Notes: a model not told the origin generated them from the sequence alone. A stretch of DNA of 64,000 bases from Neisseriales bacterium (GCA_016699915.1 CP064990.1:806001-870000), one strand, 5' to 3'; shown: positions 20,150-29,163, counted from the stretch's first letter. Made by a program: numbers and translations.

Positions 20150-21323
20150 AGCACTGCCTGTTCACACGAACATCGCTATTATTGGCGCAGGACCCGTTGG
20201 CATGTGGTTAGCGTTTAGCCTTGTTAAGGCAGGTCATCAGGTTGTTTTAATTGAAGCGACAAAACGCAATCAAAAGAAGCTAGAAACACGGGCATTGGCT
20301 TTGTCTTGGGAAAGTTTGCGACTATTCAACATGTTAGGAATTAATCGCGCTCAGTTACAAGCAAACGATATTCACCATATTGATATCGCTCAATATCCCT
20401 CGTGGGGAAAAACTCTCTTAACACAGCATGACTTAGGCTTAGACTACCTAGGTGCAGTCGTCGAATACCGAATACTTATCCAACAATGCCATTTGTTATT
20501 ACAAAAACAGTTGAAAACAAGTATATTATTCGACGACCATCGAGCTGAAATCGTGCGCAACGTTGGCGAGGTTGCGCATATTCTCATCCATCATCAAGGG
20601 CAAAAAAAAATCCTCACTGCTGATTTAGCCATTCTTGCTGAAGGCAGTACAGCTTTGCCGATTGCACCAGATTTAGTCAAACATATCCATCCTTATAACC
20701 AGTGTGCCATTGCAGCACAAGTTACTTTTTCGCAACCTGCTTACCACGCTGCTTATGAATACTTTTCGCCCTATGGACCTTGTGCACTATTACCCTATGC
20801 AGGACATTACCGCCTCCTTTGGATTCGTCGTCAAAAGGATATCGCGGCGCAAAAAATGCAATTGCTGCAAACTCAATTGCAAGCAGTTTTAGGGCAACGC
20901 TTAGGGAATATTGAGCATTTTCAGGTAACCCAGCAATTTGTTTTATCACTTAAAGAAGCAAAGCATCTTGCAAAAGGGCGTATTGTATTAGTGGGTGCTG
21001 CCGCACAAACCCTACATCCGATTGCGGGTCAGGGACTCAATTTGGGTTTGCGTGATGCACAACAGCTTGTGACATCTTTAAAACATCATTCTTTGCCCAT
21101 TTATTTTGGCGATGCACTCAAGCATTATCAAAGTAACCGGCAAAAAGATCGGATACAAACCATCGCCTTTACACATTTATTAGCTAAGCTAGCCTTCCAG
21201 CCGCAAAGCGCTTGGTTGCGCGGTTTTGTCATGAATAGCCTAGAATTGTCGACATCCTTTAGACAGCGTTTTTTAGCACATATGGTTTTTGGCTCAAACC
21301 TGCCACCGCTGCAGCGGACTTGA
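20136..21323 (+). CDS. ubiH: Ubiquinone biosynthesis FAD-dependent hydroxylase UbiH
   Basis: FAD monooxygenase that hydroxylates the ubiquinone ring precursor. A GTG start (V-I-H-H-K) is chosen because GAGGAA lies 7-8 bases upstream; it gives 395 residues, the usual family length. A longer frame reaching back into pepP exists but has no family support. Motifs: the FAD dinucleotide fold IAIIGAGPVGMWLAFSLVKA with a Glu at the end of strand two (VLIEA), and GAAAQTLHPIAGQGLNLGLR. Assignment as UbiH rather than a paralogue rests on the position after pepP. Confidence 0.88.
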   Translation: MIHHKALPVHTNIAIIGAGPVGMWLAFSLVKAGHQVVLIEATKRNQKKLETRALALSWESLRLFNMLGINRAQLQANDIHHIDIAQYPSWGKTLLTQHDLGLDYLGAVVEYRILIQQCHLLLQKQLKTSILFDDHRAEIVRNVGEVAHILIHHQGQKKILTADLAILAEGSTALPIAPDLVKHIHPYNQCAIAAQVTFSQPAYHAAYEYFSPYGPCALLPYAGHYRLLWIRRQKDIAAQKMQLLQTQLQAVLGQRLGNIEHFQVTQQFVLSLKEAKHLAKGRIVLVGAAAQTLHPIAGQGLNLGLRDAQQLVTSLKHHSLPIYFGDALKHYQSNRQKDRIQTIAFTHLLAKLAFQPQSAWLRGFVMNSLELSTSFRQRFLAHMVFGSNLPPLQRT

Positions 21324-21336
21324 ACAAAGCAAAACT

Positions 21337-22491
21337 ATGGATCAACATCAATTTGATATCATCATTAATGGTGGAGGATTGGTCGGCACAAGTGCCGCCT
21401 TGGCTCTTACTAGACTCGGTTTTCGAGTCGCATTGATTGAATCAGCAACACCTGATAGAACTGCTTTACCCAATGAACAGTGGGATGCGCGGATATTTGC
21501 TATTAGCCCCATCAACCGCCTGTTTTTGCAGTCATTAAACGCCTGGCCAAGCCATCGTCGTATAGGCACCATCCATACCATGCAAATTATGACATCAGAA
21601 GGCGGGCAACTTGATTTATCGGCCAAAGAAGCCGATATAGAGGCTTTAGCTTGGGTTATTGAGCAACGCAGGATACTGTCGTTATTATGGGATCAGCTCA
21701 TCCAATCCTCCGTAACGTTATTCACAAAAACAAAGCCTATCGCATACCATGTTACACAGCAGAAAGGCTTTTTAACGCTGTATAACGGTCAGATACTAAC
21801 CACTCAATTACTCATTGGTGCCGATGGAGCAAATTCTTGGGTAAGAAAACAAAGTGCGCTCCCTTATCAAACAGATGACTACCAACAAACTGCTATCGTC
21901 GCAAATTTTGCCTGTGAAACCCCTCATCAAGGTATAGCAAGGCAGTGGTTTTTTGGGACTGATATACTCGCTTGGCTTCCCTTGCCCGGACGACGCTTCT
22001 CGATGGTATGGTGCACGCCTGACGCCCATACCCTACTTCGTTTAGATCGCCAAGCACTTGCTCAAGTTGTTGCCAAAACAGGCAAGCATCAACTAGGCAC
22101 TTTACGAACCATCACAGATCAACAAGCCTTTCCACTTTATGCGATCAAATTAATCACAACAGTTGCCGATCGGATCGTTTTAATTGGCGATGCAGCTCAC
22201 CTGATTCATCCGCTCGCGGGTCAAGGTGTCAATATCGGGCTTCGTGATGTGCAACAACTTGTTTACAGTTTATCGTGCGCAACAGATCCAGGGAACTTAA
22301 CCCTACTGCGTCACTTTTCAAATCGTCGCTTGCTTCCTGTTAAAGCGATGCATTACACCTGTGATGGGTTATATCGCCTCTTTGGTACATCGCCTACTGG
22401 CTTATCGCGTTTTTGTCATAGCGTACTGAACCGCATCAACCATATCGCACCACTCAAGCGCCAACTGATTAAACTGGCAACTCAGTTTTAG
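21337..22491 (+). CDS. ubiI: Ubiquinone biosynthesis hydroxylase, UbiI/UbiF-like
   Basis: Second FAD monooxygenase of ubiquinone synthesis, 384 residues from MDQHQFDIIINGGGLVG; the upstream in-frame ATG overlaps ubiH and is rejected. It shows the dinucleotide fold (INGGGLVGTSAALALTRLGF, then ALIES), the family DARIFAIS motif and IGDAAHLIHPLAGQGVNIGL. It is a paralogue of the preceding gene. UbiI (C5) or UbiF (C6) specificity cannot be told by eye; in E. coli the neighbour of ubiH is ubiI (visC). It is the last core gene before the ethanolamine operon. Confidence 0.8.
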   Translation: MDQHQFDIIINGGGLVGTSAALALTRLGFRVALIESATPDRTALPNEQWDARIFAISPINRLFLQSLNAWPSHRRIGTIHTMQIMTSEGGQLDLSAKEADIEALAWVIEQRRILSLLWDQLIQSSVTLFTKTKPIAYHVTQQKGFLTLYNGQILTTQLLIGADGANSWVRKQSALPYQTDDYQQTAIVANFACETPHQGIARQWFFGTDILAWLPLPGRRFSMVWCTPDAHTLLRLDRQALAQVVAKTGKHQLGTLRTITDQQAFPLYAIKLITTVADRIVLIGDAAHLIHPLAGQGVNIGLRDVQQLVYSLSCATDPGNLTLLRHFSNRRLLPVKAMHYTCDGLYRLFGTSPTGLSRFCHSVLNRINHIAPLKRQLIKLATQF

Positions 22492-22564
22492 TCTCTCTTT
22501 AACTTATCGCTTACCTACTCTAGTTGTACAAGGTTATTCCGCCAAACAAGTTACTATAAATCTG

Positions 22565-22594
22565 TTGACTTTTAGTGGTAAATCTGCGTATCTT
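22565..22594 (+). promoter_or_regulatory. Candidate promoter of the eut operon
   Basis: TTGACT and TATCTT are separated by 18 bases, about 45 bases before the eutS ATG, in the only sizeable spacer upstream of the operon. The -10 is a 4/6 match. In Salmonella this promoter is activated by EutR with B12 and ethanolamine; no eutR or eutVW is visible here, so control is unknown. Confidence 0.45.
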
Positions 22595-22638
22595 GCAACT
22601 GAGTGATGATTGTGTCATTTTCTTGACGGAAAGTAAGG

Positions 22639-22983
22639 ATGGATCCTACTGATAAAGAACGCGTCATCCAAGAATTTGTCCCCGGCAAACAGGTTACGCT
22701 TGCCCATTTAATTGCTCACCCCACGGAAGATCTAGCGAAGAAAATTGGTGTACCAGGAGCTGAAGCCATTGGCATCATGACCTTAACGCCTGGTGAAACA
22801 GCTATGATTGCAGGGGATGTTGCTGTTAAATCAGCCGATGTTTGCATTGGTTTTTTAGATCGTTTTAGCGGTGCACTTGTTTTTTATGGTTCAGTTGGGG
22901 CTGTTGATGAAGCACTGCAACAAGTCACCCGAATTTTAGAAAGCCTATTGGGCTACACCGTTTGCCCTTTAACGAGAACCTAA
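22639..22983 (+). CDS. eutS: Ethanolamine microcompartment shell protein EutS
   Basis: Hexameric BMC shell protein of the bent, circularly permuted EutS/PduU type. The 114 residues include [20 protein letters not shown] and [20 protein letters not shown], nearly identical to remembered enterobacterial EutS, and [20 protein letters not shown]. The N-terminus is three residues longer (MDPTDKER). It is the first gene of the operon, as in E. coli and Salmonella. The close match hints at horizontal acquisition of the operon, an inference not tested by phylogeny. Confidence 0.97.
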   Translation: MDPTDKERVIQEFVPGKQVTLAHLIAHPTEDLAKKIGVPGAEAIGIMTLTPGETAMIAGDVAVKSADVCIGFLDRFSGALVFYGSVGAVDEALQQVTRILESLLGYTVCPLTRT

Positions 22984-22984
22984 A

Positions 22985-23449
22985 ATGACACGCGCTGATG
23001 CTCAAACCTTCATGCTTGTAGGTCCTGTTGGAAGCGGTAAAACAACTTTATTTAAGGCGCTTTATGGTCGATTGGATAAAGTGCGCAAAACACAATCAAT
23101 TGAGTTTGAGTACGATGGCAACATTGACTCGCCAGGTGAATTCATCAATATTCCTCGTATGTATCATGCTTTTATTCAAACAGCTTCAGATATTGATACA
23201 ATAGTTTATGTACATCCTAGCGATCAGTTGGAATTTCGTAGCCCGCCAGGACTTTTATTTGTATATCCTAACAAACATCATGTGGCAGTCATCAGCAAGG
23301 TTGATTTACTAGATACAAGGCTTGATGAGATAGAAGCAATGTTGCGGAAAAATGGTTTTGGCGAACCTATCTTTCGTGTCAGCTTTCAAGATGAAAATAG
23401 CATACTCGCTCTACGCCAGTTTTTGCACATCAAGCCAGCTACTCCATAA
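22985..23449 (+). CDS. eutP: Ethanolamine utilisation protein EutP (small GTPase fold)
   Basis: Ras-like P-loop protein of 154 residues. The P-loop is GPVGSGKTTLFKALYG; G3-region DSPGEFIN and the NKxD-like SKVD follow. Salmonella EutP has been reported to have acetate kinase activity together with EutQ, so it may convert acetyl phosphate to acetate with ATP formation. It starts one base after eutS stops. No strong ribosome-binding site, so translational coupling to eutS is likely. Confidence 0.93.
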   Translation: MTRADAQTFMLVGPVGSGKTTLFKALYGRLDKVRKTQSIEFEYDGNIDSPGEFINIPRMYHAFIQTASDIDTIVYVHPSDQLEFRSPPGLLFVYPNKHHVAVISKVDLLDTRLDEIEAMLRKNGFGEPIFRVSFQDENSILALRQFLHIKPATP

Positions 23450-23535
23450 AAAGAAACTATGGCCAGCACCACTGATAATAGGTAATTAAGACAAGTTCAT
23501 CAATTTTAAATACTCAATTGAAAAAGGCAGGATCT

Positions 23536-24252
23536 ATGAAACGCCTCATTACTGCAAATACCGTTCAGCAAGAAAAAGCAGCGGGTCACACGACCATTGA
23601 AGTATCGCTGCCAGAATGCATCGTTACCCCTGAAGCGCGTCTTGTTGCCGCACAAGTCGGCTTAAAGATTATTGAGACAGTCACGACGCAGCGTACGTCG
23701 CAATCGCTAGGCACCGCTTCTGCACAGGCAACTAAATTCACCATACCTGGTAGCGATCTTGCAACCATTCGTCAAGCTATTTTAGCGCAATTACCAGCTA
23801 GCAAATCATGGGATGAGCAACTCCTTAACCAGCTGATCCAAAAAACGGTTGCAACCGCTCCCATTAGCGCATCAGATAAGCAAAGCACCTTGCCAAAAAT
23901 ACCCCAACATATTAAGCATGTTGATGCCAAAACAGTTCAAATGGGTATTTTTGACGGTGCAGGTACGACAAATCAAGTGGGTATTGCAGATGTTATTACC
24001 GCTGAAGACAACAGTCCGATGGCAGGAGGTTTTATGGCTTGGGAAAATTGCTTCTTCCCTTGGACATTGAATTACGATGAGATTGATTTGGTGTTGGAAG
24101 GCGAGCTACATATCCGTCATGAAAATAAAACAATCGTGGGCAAAGCAGGAGACGTCCTTTTTATCCCTAAGGGATCCGCTATCGAATTTGGCTCCCCAAC
24201 CGCTGTTCGTTTCTTCTATGTAGCTCATCCTGCCAATTGGCAGGATTGCTAG
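23536..24252 (+). CDS. eutQ: Ethanolamine utilisation protein EutQ (cupin)
   Basis: Cupin-domain protein of 238 residues starting MKRLITANTVQQEK, with AGGA just upstream; an ATG six codons earlier is rejected because the E. coli-type N-terminus begins here. Residues about 130-238 form the cupin barrel (DGAGTTNQVGIADVITAEDN, FFPWTLNYDEIDLVLEGELH, GKAGDVLFIPKGSAIEFGSP). EutQ is needed for anaerobic ethanolamine use in Salmonella and has reported acetate kinase activity. N-terminal residues 1-115 are less conserved. Confidence 0.95.
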   Translation: MKRLITANTVQQEKAAGHTTIEVSLPECIVTPEARLVAAQVGLKIIETVTTQRTSQSLGTASAQATKFTIPGSDLATIRQAILAQLPASKSWDEQLLNQLIQKTVATAPISASDKQSTLPKIPQHIKHVDAKTVQMGIFDGAGTTNQVGIADVITAEDNSPMAGGFMAWENCFFPWTLNYDEIDLVLEGELHIRHENKTIVGKAGDVLFIPKGSAIEFGSPTAVRFFYVAHPANWQDC

Positions 24253-24265
24253 AGGATGAAGCGCG

Positions 24266-25081
24266 ATGAGTAGTACCTACATTACAGAAACTTGGTTACG
24301 AGAAAAGTTTGGGCTTGCAGAAGGCACAGAAGTACAGTTACCTACTGAATCCTTGCTTACCCCTTCAGCTAGAGAACTGTTAGAAACACGTAACATTCGC
24401 ATCAAGTATGTAGATAAAGCAGGGCGTACCTTTTTTGAGCAGGAAACCGCTATGGGAGTGCCAACACGACAACAAGTCAATCCCCTTACCGGTAAAGAAG
24501 GCTGGCAAGTAGGACAATGCATCGTGTGTCATCAAGCAGTCACTAAAAAACCCGATACACTCACCCATCTTAATGAACGCGACTTAGTTGCTAAAAATGA
24601 CGCAAGGCTTAAGTTACGAGGCAAACTAGATTCTGCGATTGCTTACGCTGTATGGATTCAAACCGAATTTGAGGTCAGCTGTCATGCTTTGGTATTGACC
24701 CATTATTTATCTGATCTCCGCTCTGCCTTAGGTAACGTGCTGCGTGCCGAAGTAACAGGCGAAGCCATGCCTCCTGTTAGCATGGGAAAATGGGATGAAC
24801 AAATGCTACATGCCATTTCACATCAACCACTCAAATACCTTGGGCACGACCATTTATTGCCCGAGGCCTCACATGGTAAGCAGGTCGCAAGACTCAACAT
24901 ACTACGTACAATGGTTCGTGAGGCTGAGTTGTGTGCAGCAGATATTTATATTGCACAAGATTTCAGCGTGATAAGACCTGATATCATGGCAGGCCTGAAT
25001 CGTTTAAGCAGTGCAATTTATGTTATGATGCTGATTGTATTGCTTGTAGAGCGCAAACAGTGGAAAACCGACCATGATTAA
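24266..25081 (+). CDS. eutT: ATP:cob(I)alamin adenosyltransferase EutT
   Basis: Makes adenosylcobalamin for ethanolamine ammonia-lyase. The 271-residue length fits EutT (about 267), with conserved TETWLREKFGLAEG, TPSARELLETRNIRIKYVD, KKPDTLTHLN, HDHLLPEASHG and NRLSSAIYVMM. Enterobacterial EutT binds a divalent metal with an H-x11-C-C-x2-C motif. Here the His is Asn72 and the first Cys is Gln84, leaving only Cys85 and Cys88. The enzyme may therefore handle metal differently. It overlaps eutD by 8 bases. Confidence 0.95.
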   Translation: MSSTYITETWLREKFGLAEGTEVQLPTESLLTPSARELLETRNIRIKYVDKAGRTFFEQETAMGVPTRQQVNPLTGKEGWQVGQCIVCHQAVTKKPDTLTHLNERDLVAKNDARLKLRGKLDSAIAYAVWIQTEFEVSCHALVLTHYLSDLRSALGNVLRAEVTGEAMPPVSMGKWDEQMLHAISHQPLKYLGHDHLLPEASHGKQVARLNILRTMVREAELCAADIYIAQDFSVIRPDIMAGLNRLSSAIYVMMLIVLLVERKQWKTDHD

Positions 25082-26096
25082 GCTCATTGAGCAGGTGGCG
25101 TTCTGTGCTAAAAAATCGCCCAAACATGTGGTGTTTCCAGATGCATTAGATAAACGGGTGCTGTATGCTGCCCATCATTTACTGGAACAAGGCTACGCCA
25201 TCCCTATTCTCCTTGCTAACCCTTTTGAGTTGCGCAACTATTGTCACCAAAACCACATCAAACTTGACGCACTCACCGTCATTGACCCTGCGCATTCTCC
25301 CCTACTAGATCAGTTTGTTGCCCAATACGCACCTTTGTCACCCGATGCGACGCCCGAAGTGATCAAGGCGCAGCTTGCTGACCCGTTGTGGTTCGGTGCT
25401 ATGATGCTCACACAGGGTAAGACAGACATTTGTATTGGTGGTAATTTATCTTCGACAGCCGATTTTTTAAGGGCTGCTATCAAGATCGTGGGTTTACAAA
25501 CAGGCATGCGCACAATTTCATCCATCTTTTTCATGATTGCACCTGATAGCGAAAAAATACTCGGTTTTGCGGATTGTGCTGTGGTTCCTGCACCAACGAC
25601 TGAGCAGTTAGCCGATATTGCTCTAGCCGCTGCTGATAGCTTTGCCAGTTTTACGGGCGAGACGCCTCGTGTAGCGATGCTGTCCTTTTCAACGCAAGGC
25701 AGTGCCAAACACCCTTCCGTTGATACCGTACAAGCCGCTACTCGCCTGGTTAAATCACGTGCTCCAGATTTATTAATCGAAGGAGAGTTGCAACTTGATG
25801 CAGCGTTGGAGCCTGACATTGCAGCAAGAAAGATACCGCATAGTGTACTCAATGGTGCAGCTAATGTACTGGTATTTCCCGATTTAGCTTCCGGTAATAT
25901 TGGTTATAAAATCACACAATATCTTGCCCATTATTCGGCTATTGGTCCTATTAGCCAGGGATTAAAATACGCTATGCATGATTTGTCGCGTGGCTGTAGT
26001 ATTGAGGATATTATCCAAACGACATTAGTTGCTATTAAAATGCTTACCACACAGCAGTCTAGGGAAACAGTATTAACCAGTAAAAAGAATTGCTGA
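25074..26096 (+). CDS. eutD: Phosphate acetyltransferase EutD
   Basis: Converts acetyl-CoA and phosphate to acetyl phosphate and CoA, recycling CoA inside the microcompartment. The 340 residues form a PTA_PTB domain with HVVFPDALDKRVLYAAHHLL, GGNLSSTADFLRAA, RVAMLSFSTQGSAKHPSVDT and LVFPDLASGNIGYKITQYL. Length matches EutD (338 in E. coli) and lacks the N-terminal regulatory part of housekeeping Pta. Overlapping start with eutT suggests coupled translation. Confidence 0.96.
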   Translation: MIKLIEQVAFCAKKSPKHVVFPDALDKRVLYAAHHLLEQGYAIPILLANPFELRNYCHQNHIKLDALTVIDPAHSPLLDQFVAQYAPLSPDATPEVIKAQLADPLWFGAMMLTQGKTDICIGGNLSSTADFLRAAIKIVGLQTGMRTISSIFFMIAPDSEKILGFADCAVVPAPTTEQLADIALAAADSFASFTGETPRVAMLSFSTQGSAKHPSVDTVQAATRLVKSRAPDLLIEGELQLDAALEPDIAARKIPHSVLNGAANVLVFPDLASGNIGYKITQYLAHYSAIGPISQGLKYAMHDLSRGCSIEDIIQTTLVAIKMLTTQQSRETVLTSKKNC

Positions 26097-26148
26097 TTGG
26101 TTTGTGTTCTTAAATTTTTAGTTGTTTATTTACTTACGGAGAAGTCAC

Positions 26149-26439
26149 ATGGAAGCACTAGGCATGATTGAAACCAAAGGGCTGGTTGCGTTGATTGAAG
26201 CCTCAGATGCAATGGTTAAAGCTGCTCGCGTCAAATTAGTTGGCGTCAAACAAATTGGGGGTGGACTTGTAACGGCGATGGTGCGTGGCGATGTGGCCGC
26301 TTGCAAAGCCGCAACTGATGCTGGTGCCGCTGCAGCACAGCGTATTGGCGAGTTAGTTTCTGTCCACGTCATTCCTCGCCCGCATGGTGACTTGGAAGAA
26401 ATGTTTCCCATTAAATTACCAGGCAATAAAATAGAGTAA
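26149..26439 (+). CDS. eutM: Ethanolamine microcompartment hexameric shell protein EutM
   Basis: Major facet-forming BMC-H protein, 96 residues. The start [20 protein letters not shown] follows GGAGAAG; an upstream in-frame ATG adds nine unrelated residues. The pore region [20 protein letters not shown] and [19 protein letters not shown] are intact and match enterobacterial EutM closely. It is followed by a 110-base spacer with a hairpin before eutN, the largest internal gap in the operon. Confidence 0.97.
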   Translation: MEALGMIETKGLVALIEASDAMVKAARVKLVGVKQIGGGLVTAMVRGDVAACKAATDAGAAAAQRIGELVSVHVIPRPHGDLEEMFPIKLPGNKIE

Positions 26440-26494
26440 TGATTGCGCTACGCTGCTTTGCTTGAAGCATAGATGTGTTTTTGCAGCATTTGTT

Positions 26495-26520
26495 GTCGCA
26501 GCTTTTTTGTCAGTTGCGAC
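26495..26520 (+). other. Hairpin in the eutM-eutN spacer
   Basis: A 9-bp stem (GTCGCAGCT with AGTTGCGAC, one G-U pair) with an 8-base loop lies 29 bases before eutN. It has no U tract, so it is more likely an mRNA-stability or processing structure protecting the abundant upstream shell-protein mRNA than a terminator. That role is inferred. Confidence 0.4.
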
Positions 26521-26549
26521 TAGACCTTGGATATTAGGATGAGGTGCCT

Positions 26550-26834
26550 ATGAAGCTTGCAGTTGTTGTTGGACAGCTTGTTGCGACAGTCAAATGTAAG
26601 GGATTTGACCAAGGTCGTTTGCTCCTAGTGGATGAAATCGATACCAAAGGCAAACAAAAAGGTGAAGTACAGGTAGCGGCCGATCATATTGGGGCAGGAA
26701 ATGGTGAGTGGGTACTCGTTGTCGAGGGCAGTTCTGCCCGAAAAATAACCCAGTTTGAAGCACCCGTTGACATGAGCGTCATTGGTATCGTTGATGAAGT
26801 AGTACTAAATAATAAGGTGGTCTATCACAAATAA
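26550..26834 (+). CDS. eutN: Ethanolamine microcompartment pentameric vertex protein EutN
   Basis: BMC-P (EutN_CcmL) protein that caps the shell vertices. It has 94 residues from MKLAVVVGQLVATVKCKGFD, with GAGG upstream; a methionine two codons earlier is less well placed. The fold signature includes LLLVDEIDTKGKQKGE, VAADHIGAGNGEWVLVVEGS and a C-terminal IGIVDEV. It is the only pentamer gene in the operon, so it must close all shell vertices. Confidence 0.96.
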   Translation: MKLAVVVGQLVATVKCKGFDQGRLLLVDEIDTKGKQKGEVQVAADHIGAGNGEWVLVVEGSSARKITQFEAPVDMSVIGIVDEVVLNNKVVYHK

Positions 26835-26898
26835 AAGTAGGGCGTCATCCAGATTGCCCAAGTGTGATACGCCATCGCGAAGAATCGGGAGAGCCATC

Positions 26899-28317
26899 AT
26901 GGCTTTAGATGCACAGGATATTGAAAAGATTGTGCGGACGGTAGTCGAAACCATGAAGGGAAAGCCTACCACCGTCATGTCTTCGGTATCGTCATTACCA
27001 GCAGGTATTTTTAACCGTTTAGACGATGCCGTAGCAGAAGCAATGCTCGCTCAACGCCAGTTAGGTACGCGTTCAATGCGAGCTTTGGTTATTGAAGCAA
27101 TCCGCCAAACGGGTCAACACTATGCACTTGAGCTAGCTCAAATGGCGGTCTCTGAGACAGGGATGGGTCGTGTAGAAGATAAAGTCACCAAAAATATCTC
27201 CCAAGCCAAGCTGACGCCAGGTATTGAGTGTTTGTCACCCGCCGTCATCGCAGGAGACCATGGTCTTACTTTGATCGAAAATGCAGCATGGGGCGTCATC
27301 GCATCGGTAACGCCCTCCACAAATCCCGCTGCAACGATTATCAATAATGCTATTAGCATGATTGCCTCAGGCAATACAGTTGTCTTTGCGCCCCACCCTG
27401 CCGCAAAAAAAGTCTCTCAACATACTGTGACCCGACTAAACGAAGCAATTGTCGCTGCAGGTGGACCAAAAAATACAATCGTCACGGTTGCAGAACCGAA
27501 TATTGAAGTTGCTCAGCAATTATTTCGGTATCCCGGTATTCGTCTTTTAGTGGTCACGGGCGGTGAAGCAGTTGTTCGTGCTGCACGTAAAACTACGGAT
27601 AAACGCCTCATTGCAGCGGGTGCAGGCAATCCACCTGTAGTAGTCGATGAGAGCGCTGATATCGTTAAGGCAGCCCAGGATATTGTATGGGGAGCCTCTT
27701 TTGATAATAATATTGTCTGTGTTGATGAAAAAGAAGCCATTGTTGTCTCAGCTGTCTGCGATGCCTTAAAAGCAGAAATGACAAAACATCGGGCGGTGGA
27801 GCTTTCTGCTGACCAACTCCAGGCATTGCAAGACATCTTGCTAACAGACATTGATGCACACGGCGCTGGATCAGTTAACCGAGACTGGGTAGGGCGTGAT
27901 GCAGCAAAAATTGCCCGCGCCATCGGGCTAACGATCCCAGACGATACTAGGCTGTTATTTGCCGAAACGAGTCCTGACAATCCTTTTGCAGTCAGCGAAC
28001 AGATGATGCCTATTTTACCGATTATTCGTGTTGATCATGCCGACCAAGCAATTGATTTGGCTGTTCAATTGGAAAATGGTCATCGTCACACCGCATCAAT
28101 GCATTCCAAAAATATCGATCACTTAGATCGCATGGCCAACGAAATTAATACGAGTATTTTTGTTAAAAATGGTCCCTGTCTAGCCGGACTCGGTTTTGGG
28201 GGAGAGGGCTGGACTTCAATGACCATCTCCACCCCAACAGGAGAAGGGGTTTCTTCGGCTCGCACTTTTGTGCGATTGCGTCGCTGTGTTTTAGTTGATC
28301 ATTTTCGGGTAACATAA
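26899..28317 (+). CDS. eutE: CoA-acylating acetaldehyde dehydrogenase EutE
   Basis: Oxidises acetaldehyde to acetyl-CoA with NAD+. The start MALDAQDIEKIVRTVVETMK (after GGGAGAG) begins with an amphipathic helix typical of microcompartment encapsulation peptides, followed by a linker; an upstream in-frame ATG is rejected. Length is 472 against 467 in E. coli. The aldehyde dehydrogenase domain has STNPAATIINNAISMIASGN and the catalytic cysteine near residue 274 in FDNNIVCVDEKE, plus FGGEGWTSMTISTPTGEG. All parts intact. Confidence 0.97.
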   Translation: MALDAQDIEKIVRTVVETMKGKPTTVMSSVSSLPAGIFNRLDDAVAEAMLAQRQLGTRSMRALVIEAIRQTGQHYALELAQMAVSETGMGRVEDKVTKNISQAKLTPGIECLSPAVIAGDHGLTLIENAAWGVIASVTPSTNPAATIINNAISMIASGNTVVFAPHPAAKKVSQHTVTRLNEAIVAAGGPKNTIVTVAEPNIEVAQQLFRYPGIRLLVVTGGEAVVRAARKTTDKRLIAAGAGNPPVVVDESADIVKAAQDIVWGASFDNNIVCVDEKEAIVVSAVCDALKAEMTKHRAVELSADQLQALQDILLTDIDAHGAGSVNRDWVGRDAAKIARAIGLTIPDDTRLLFAETSPDNPFAVSEQMMPILPIIRVDHADQAIDLAVQLENGHRHTASMHSKNIDHLDRMANEINTSIFVKNGPCLAGLGFGGEGWTSMTISTPTGEGVSSARTFVRLRRCVLVDHFRVT

Positions 28318-28339
28318 TTCATCGGAGTCTTGTGCATAG

Positions 28340-29161
28340 ATGTCTATATCCGTACCAAATTGGTTGACTCAACAACTGGACAAAGCATCTCTTATCGTCA
28401 ATGATCTTAGCGTTGTGACGCCAAGCGGCAAACTCTGTCTAGGAATTGACTTAGGCACGAGTAACATCATGAGTGTTGTTCTAGATTCAAATAATCAACC
28501 TGTAGCTGTATTGATGCAATGGGCAGACGTTGTACGCGATGGAGTAGTCTTGAATTTTCATGGCGCTGTAAACATTGTTCGTCACCAACTTGATAGCTTA
28601 CAAAATAAGCTGGGCAAGGCTTTTGAGGCCGCTAATACCTCTTTTCCGCCAGGCACCGACCCGCGTATTTCGGTCAATGTATTAGAAGCTGCTGGACTCC
28701 ACATTTCGGCAGTGGTTGATGAGCCATCTGCAGTAGCAGCGCTTTTAGATCTGAGAAATGCAGCAGTCGTTGATATTGGCGGTGGCACAACGGGTATTGC
28801 AGTCCTGAAAAACAAAAAAGTAGTTTATTCGGGCGATGAACCAACAGGTGGTCATCATGTCAGCCTTACCATTGCTGGGCACTTAGGGATCAGTTTAGAA
28901 GAAGCCGAGGCTCTAAAAATTAACCGGGGCGAAGAAATGTGGCCTGTTGTTGAGCCCGTCTTTGAAAAAATGGCTGATATAGTGCGCACGCACCTTAAGG
29001 GATATGTTGTTGATGCCCTATACCTTTCTGGTGGCTCCTGTAGCCTGGCTGGCGTAGCCAAACTTTTCCAGTTAGCTTTTCCAGATTTGTCTGTATTGCT
29101 GCCTAGTTACCCGATATTCTTAACGCCCATGGCCATTGCAGCCTATCATCAAGAGGCATAG
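28340..29161 (+). CDS. eutJ: Ethanolamine utilisation chaperone-like protein EutJ
   Basis: Actin/Hsp70-fold protein of 273 residues: phosphate-1 loop LGIDLGTSNIMSVVLD, then DEPSAVAALLDLRNAAVVDI, phosphate-2 VDIGGGTTGIAVL and the adenosine motif LSGGSCSLAGV. The role is not established; it is thought to assist folding or assembly of Eut proteins. It is placed between eutE and eutG as in Salmonella, with a 2-base gap to eutG. Confidence 0.94.
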   Translation: MSISVPNWLTQQLDKASLIVNDLSVVTPSGKLCLGIDLGTSNIMSVVLDSNNQPVAVLMQWADVVRDGVVLNFHGAVNIVRHQLDSLQNKLGKAFEAANTSFPPGTDPRISVNVLEAAGLHISAVVDEPSAVAALLDLRNAAVVDIGGGTTGIAVLKNKKVVYSGDEPTGGHHVSLTIAGHLGISLEEAEALKINRGEEMWPVVEPVFEKMADIVRTHLKGYVVDALYLSGGSCSLAGVAKLFQLAFPDLSVLLPSYPIFLTPMAIAAYHQEA

Positions 29162-29163
29162 CA

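Noticed and set aside
25310..25852. 180-codon minus-strand frame opposite eutD
   Set aside because: Antisense shadow of a conserved coding region; composition is that of a reversed frame and no family is recognisable.
27513..27980. 155-codon minus-strand frame opposite eutE
   Set aside because: Antisense shadow of eutE, Ser/Thr/Ala-rich without motifs.
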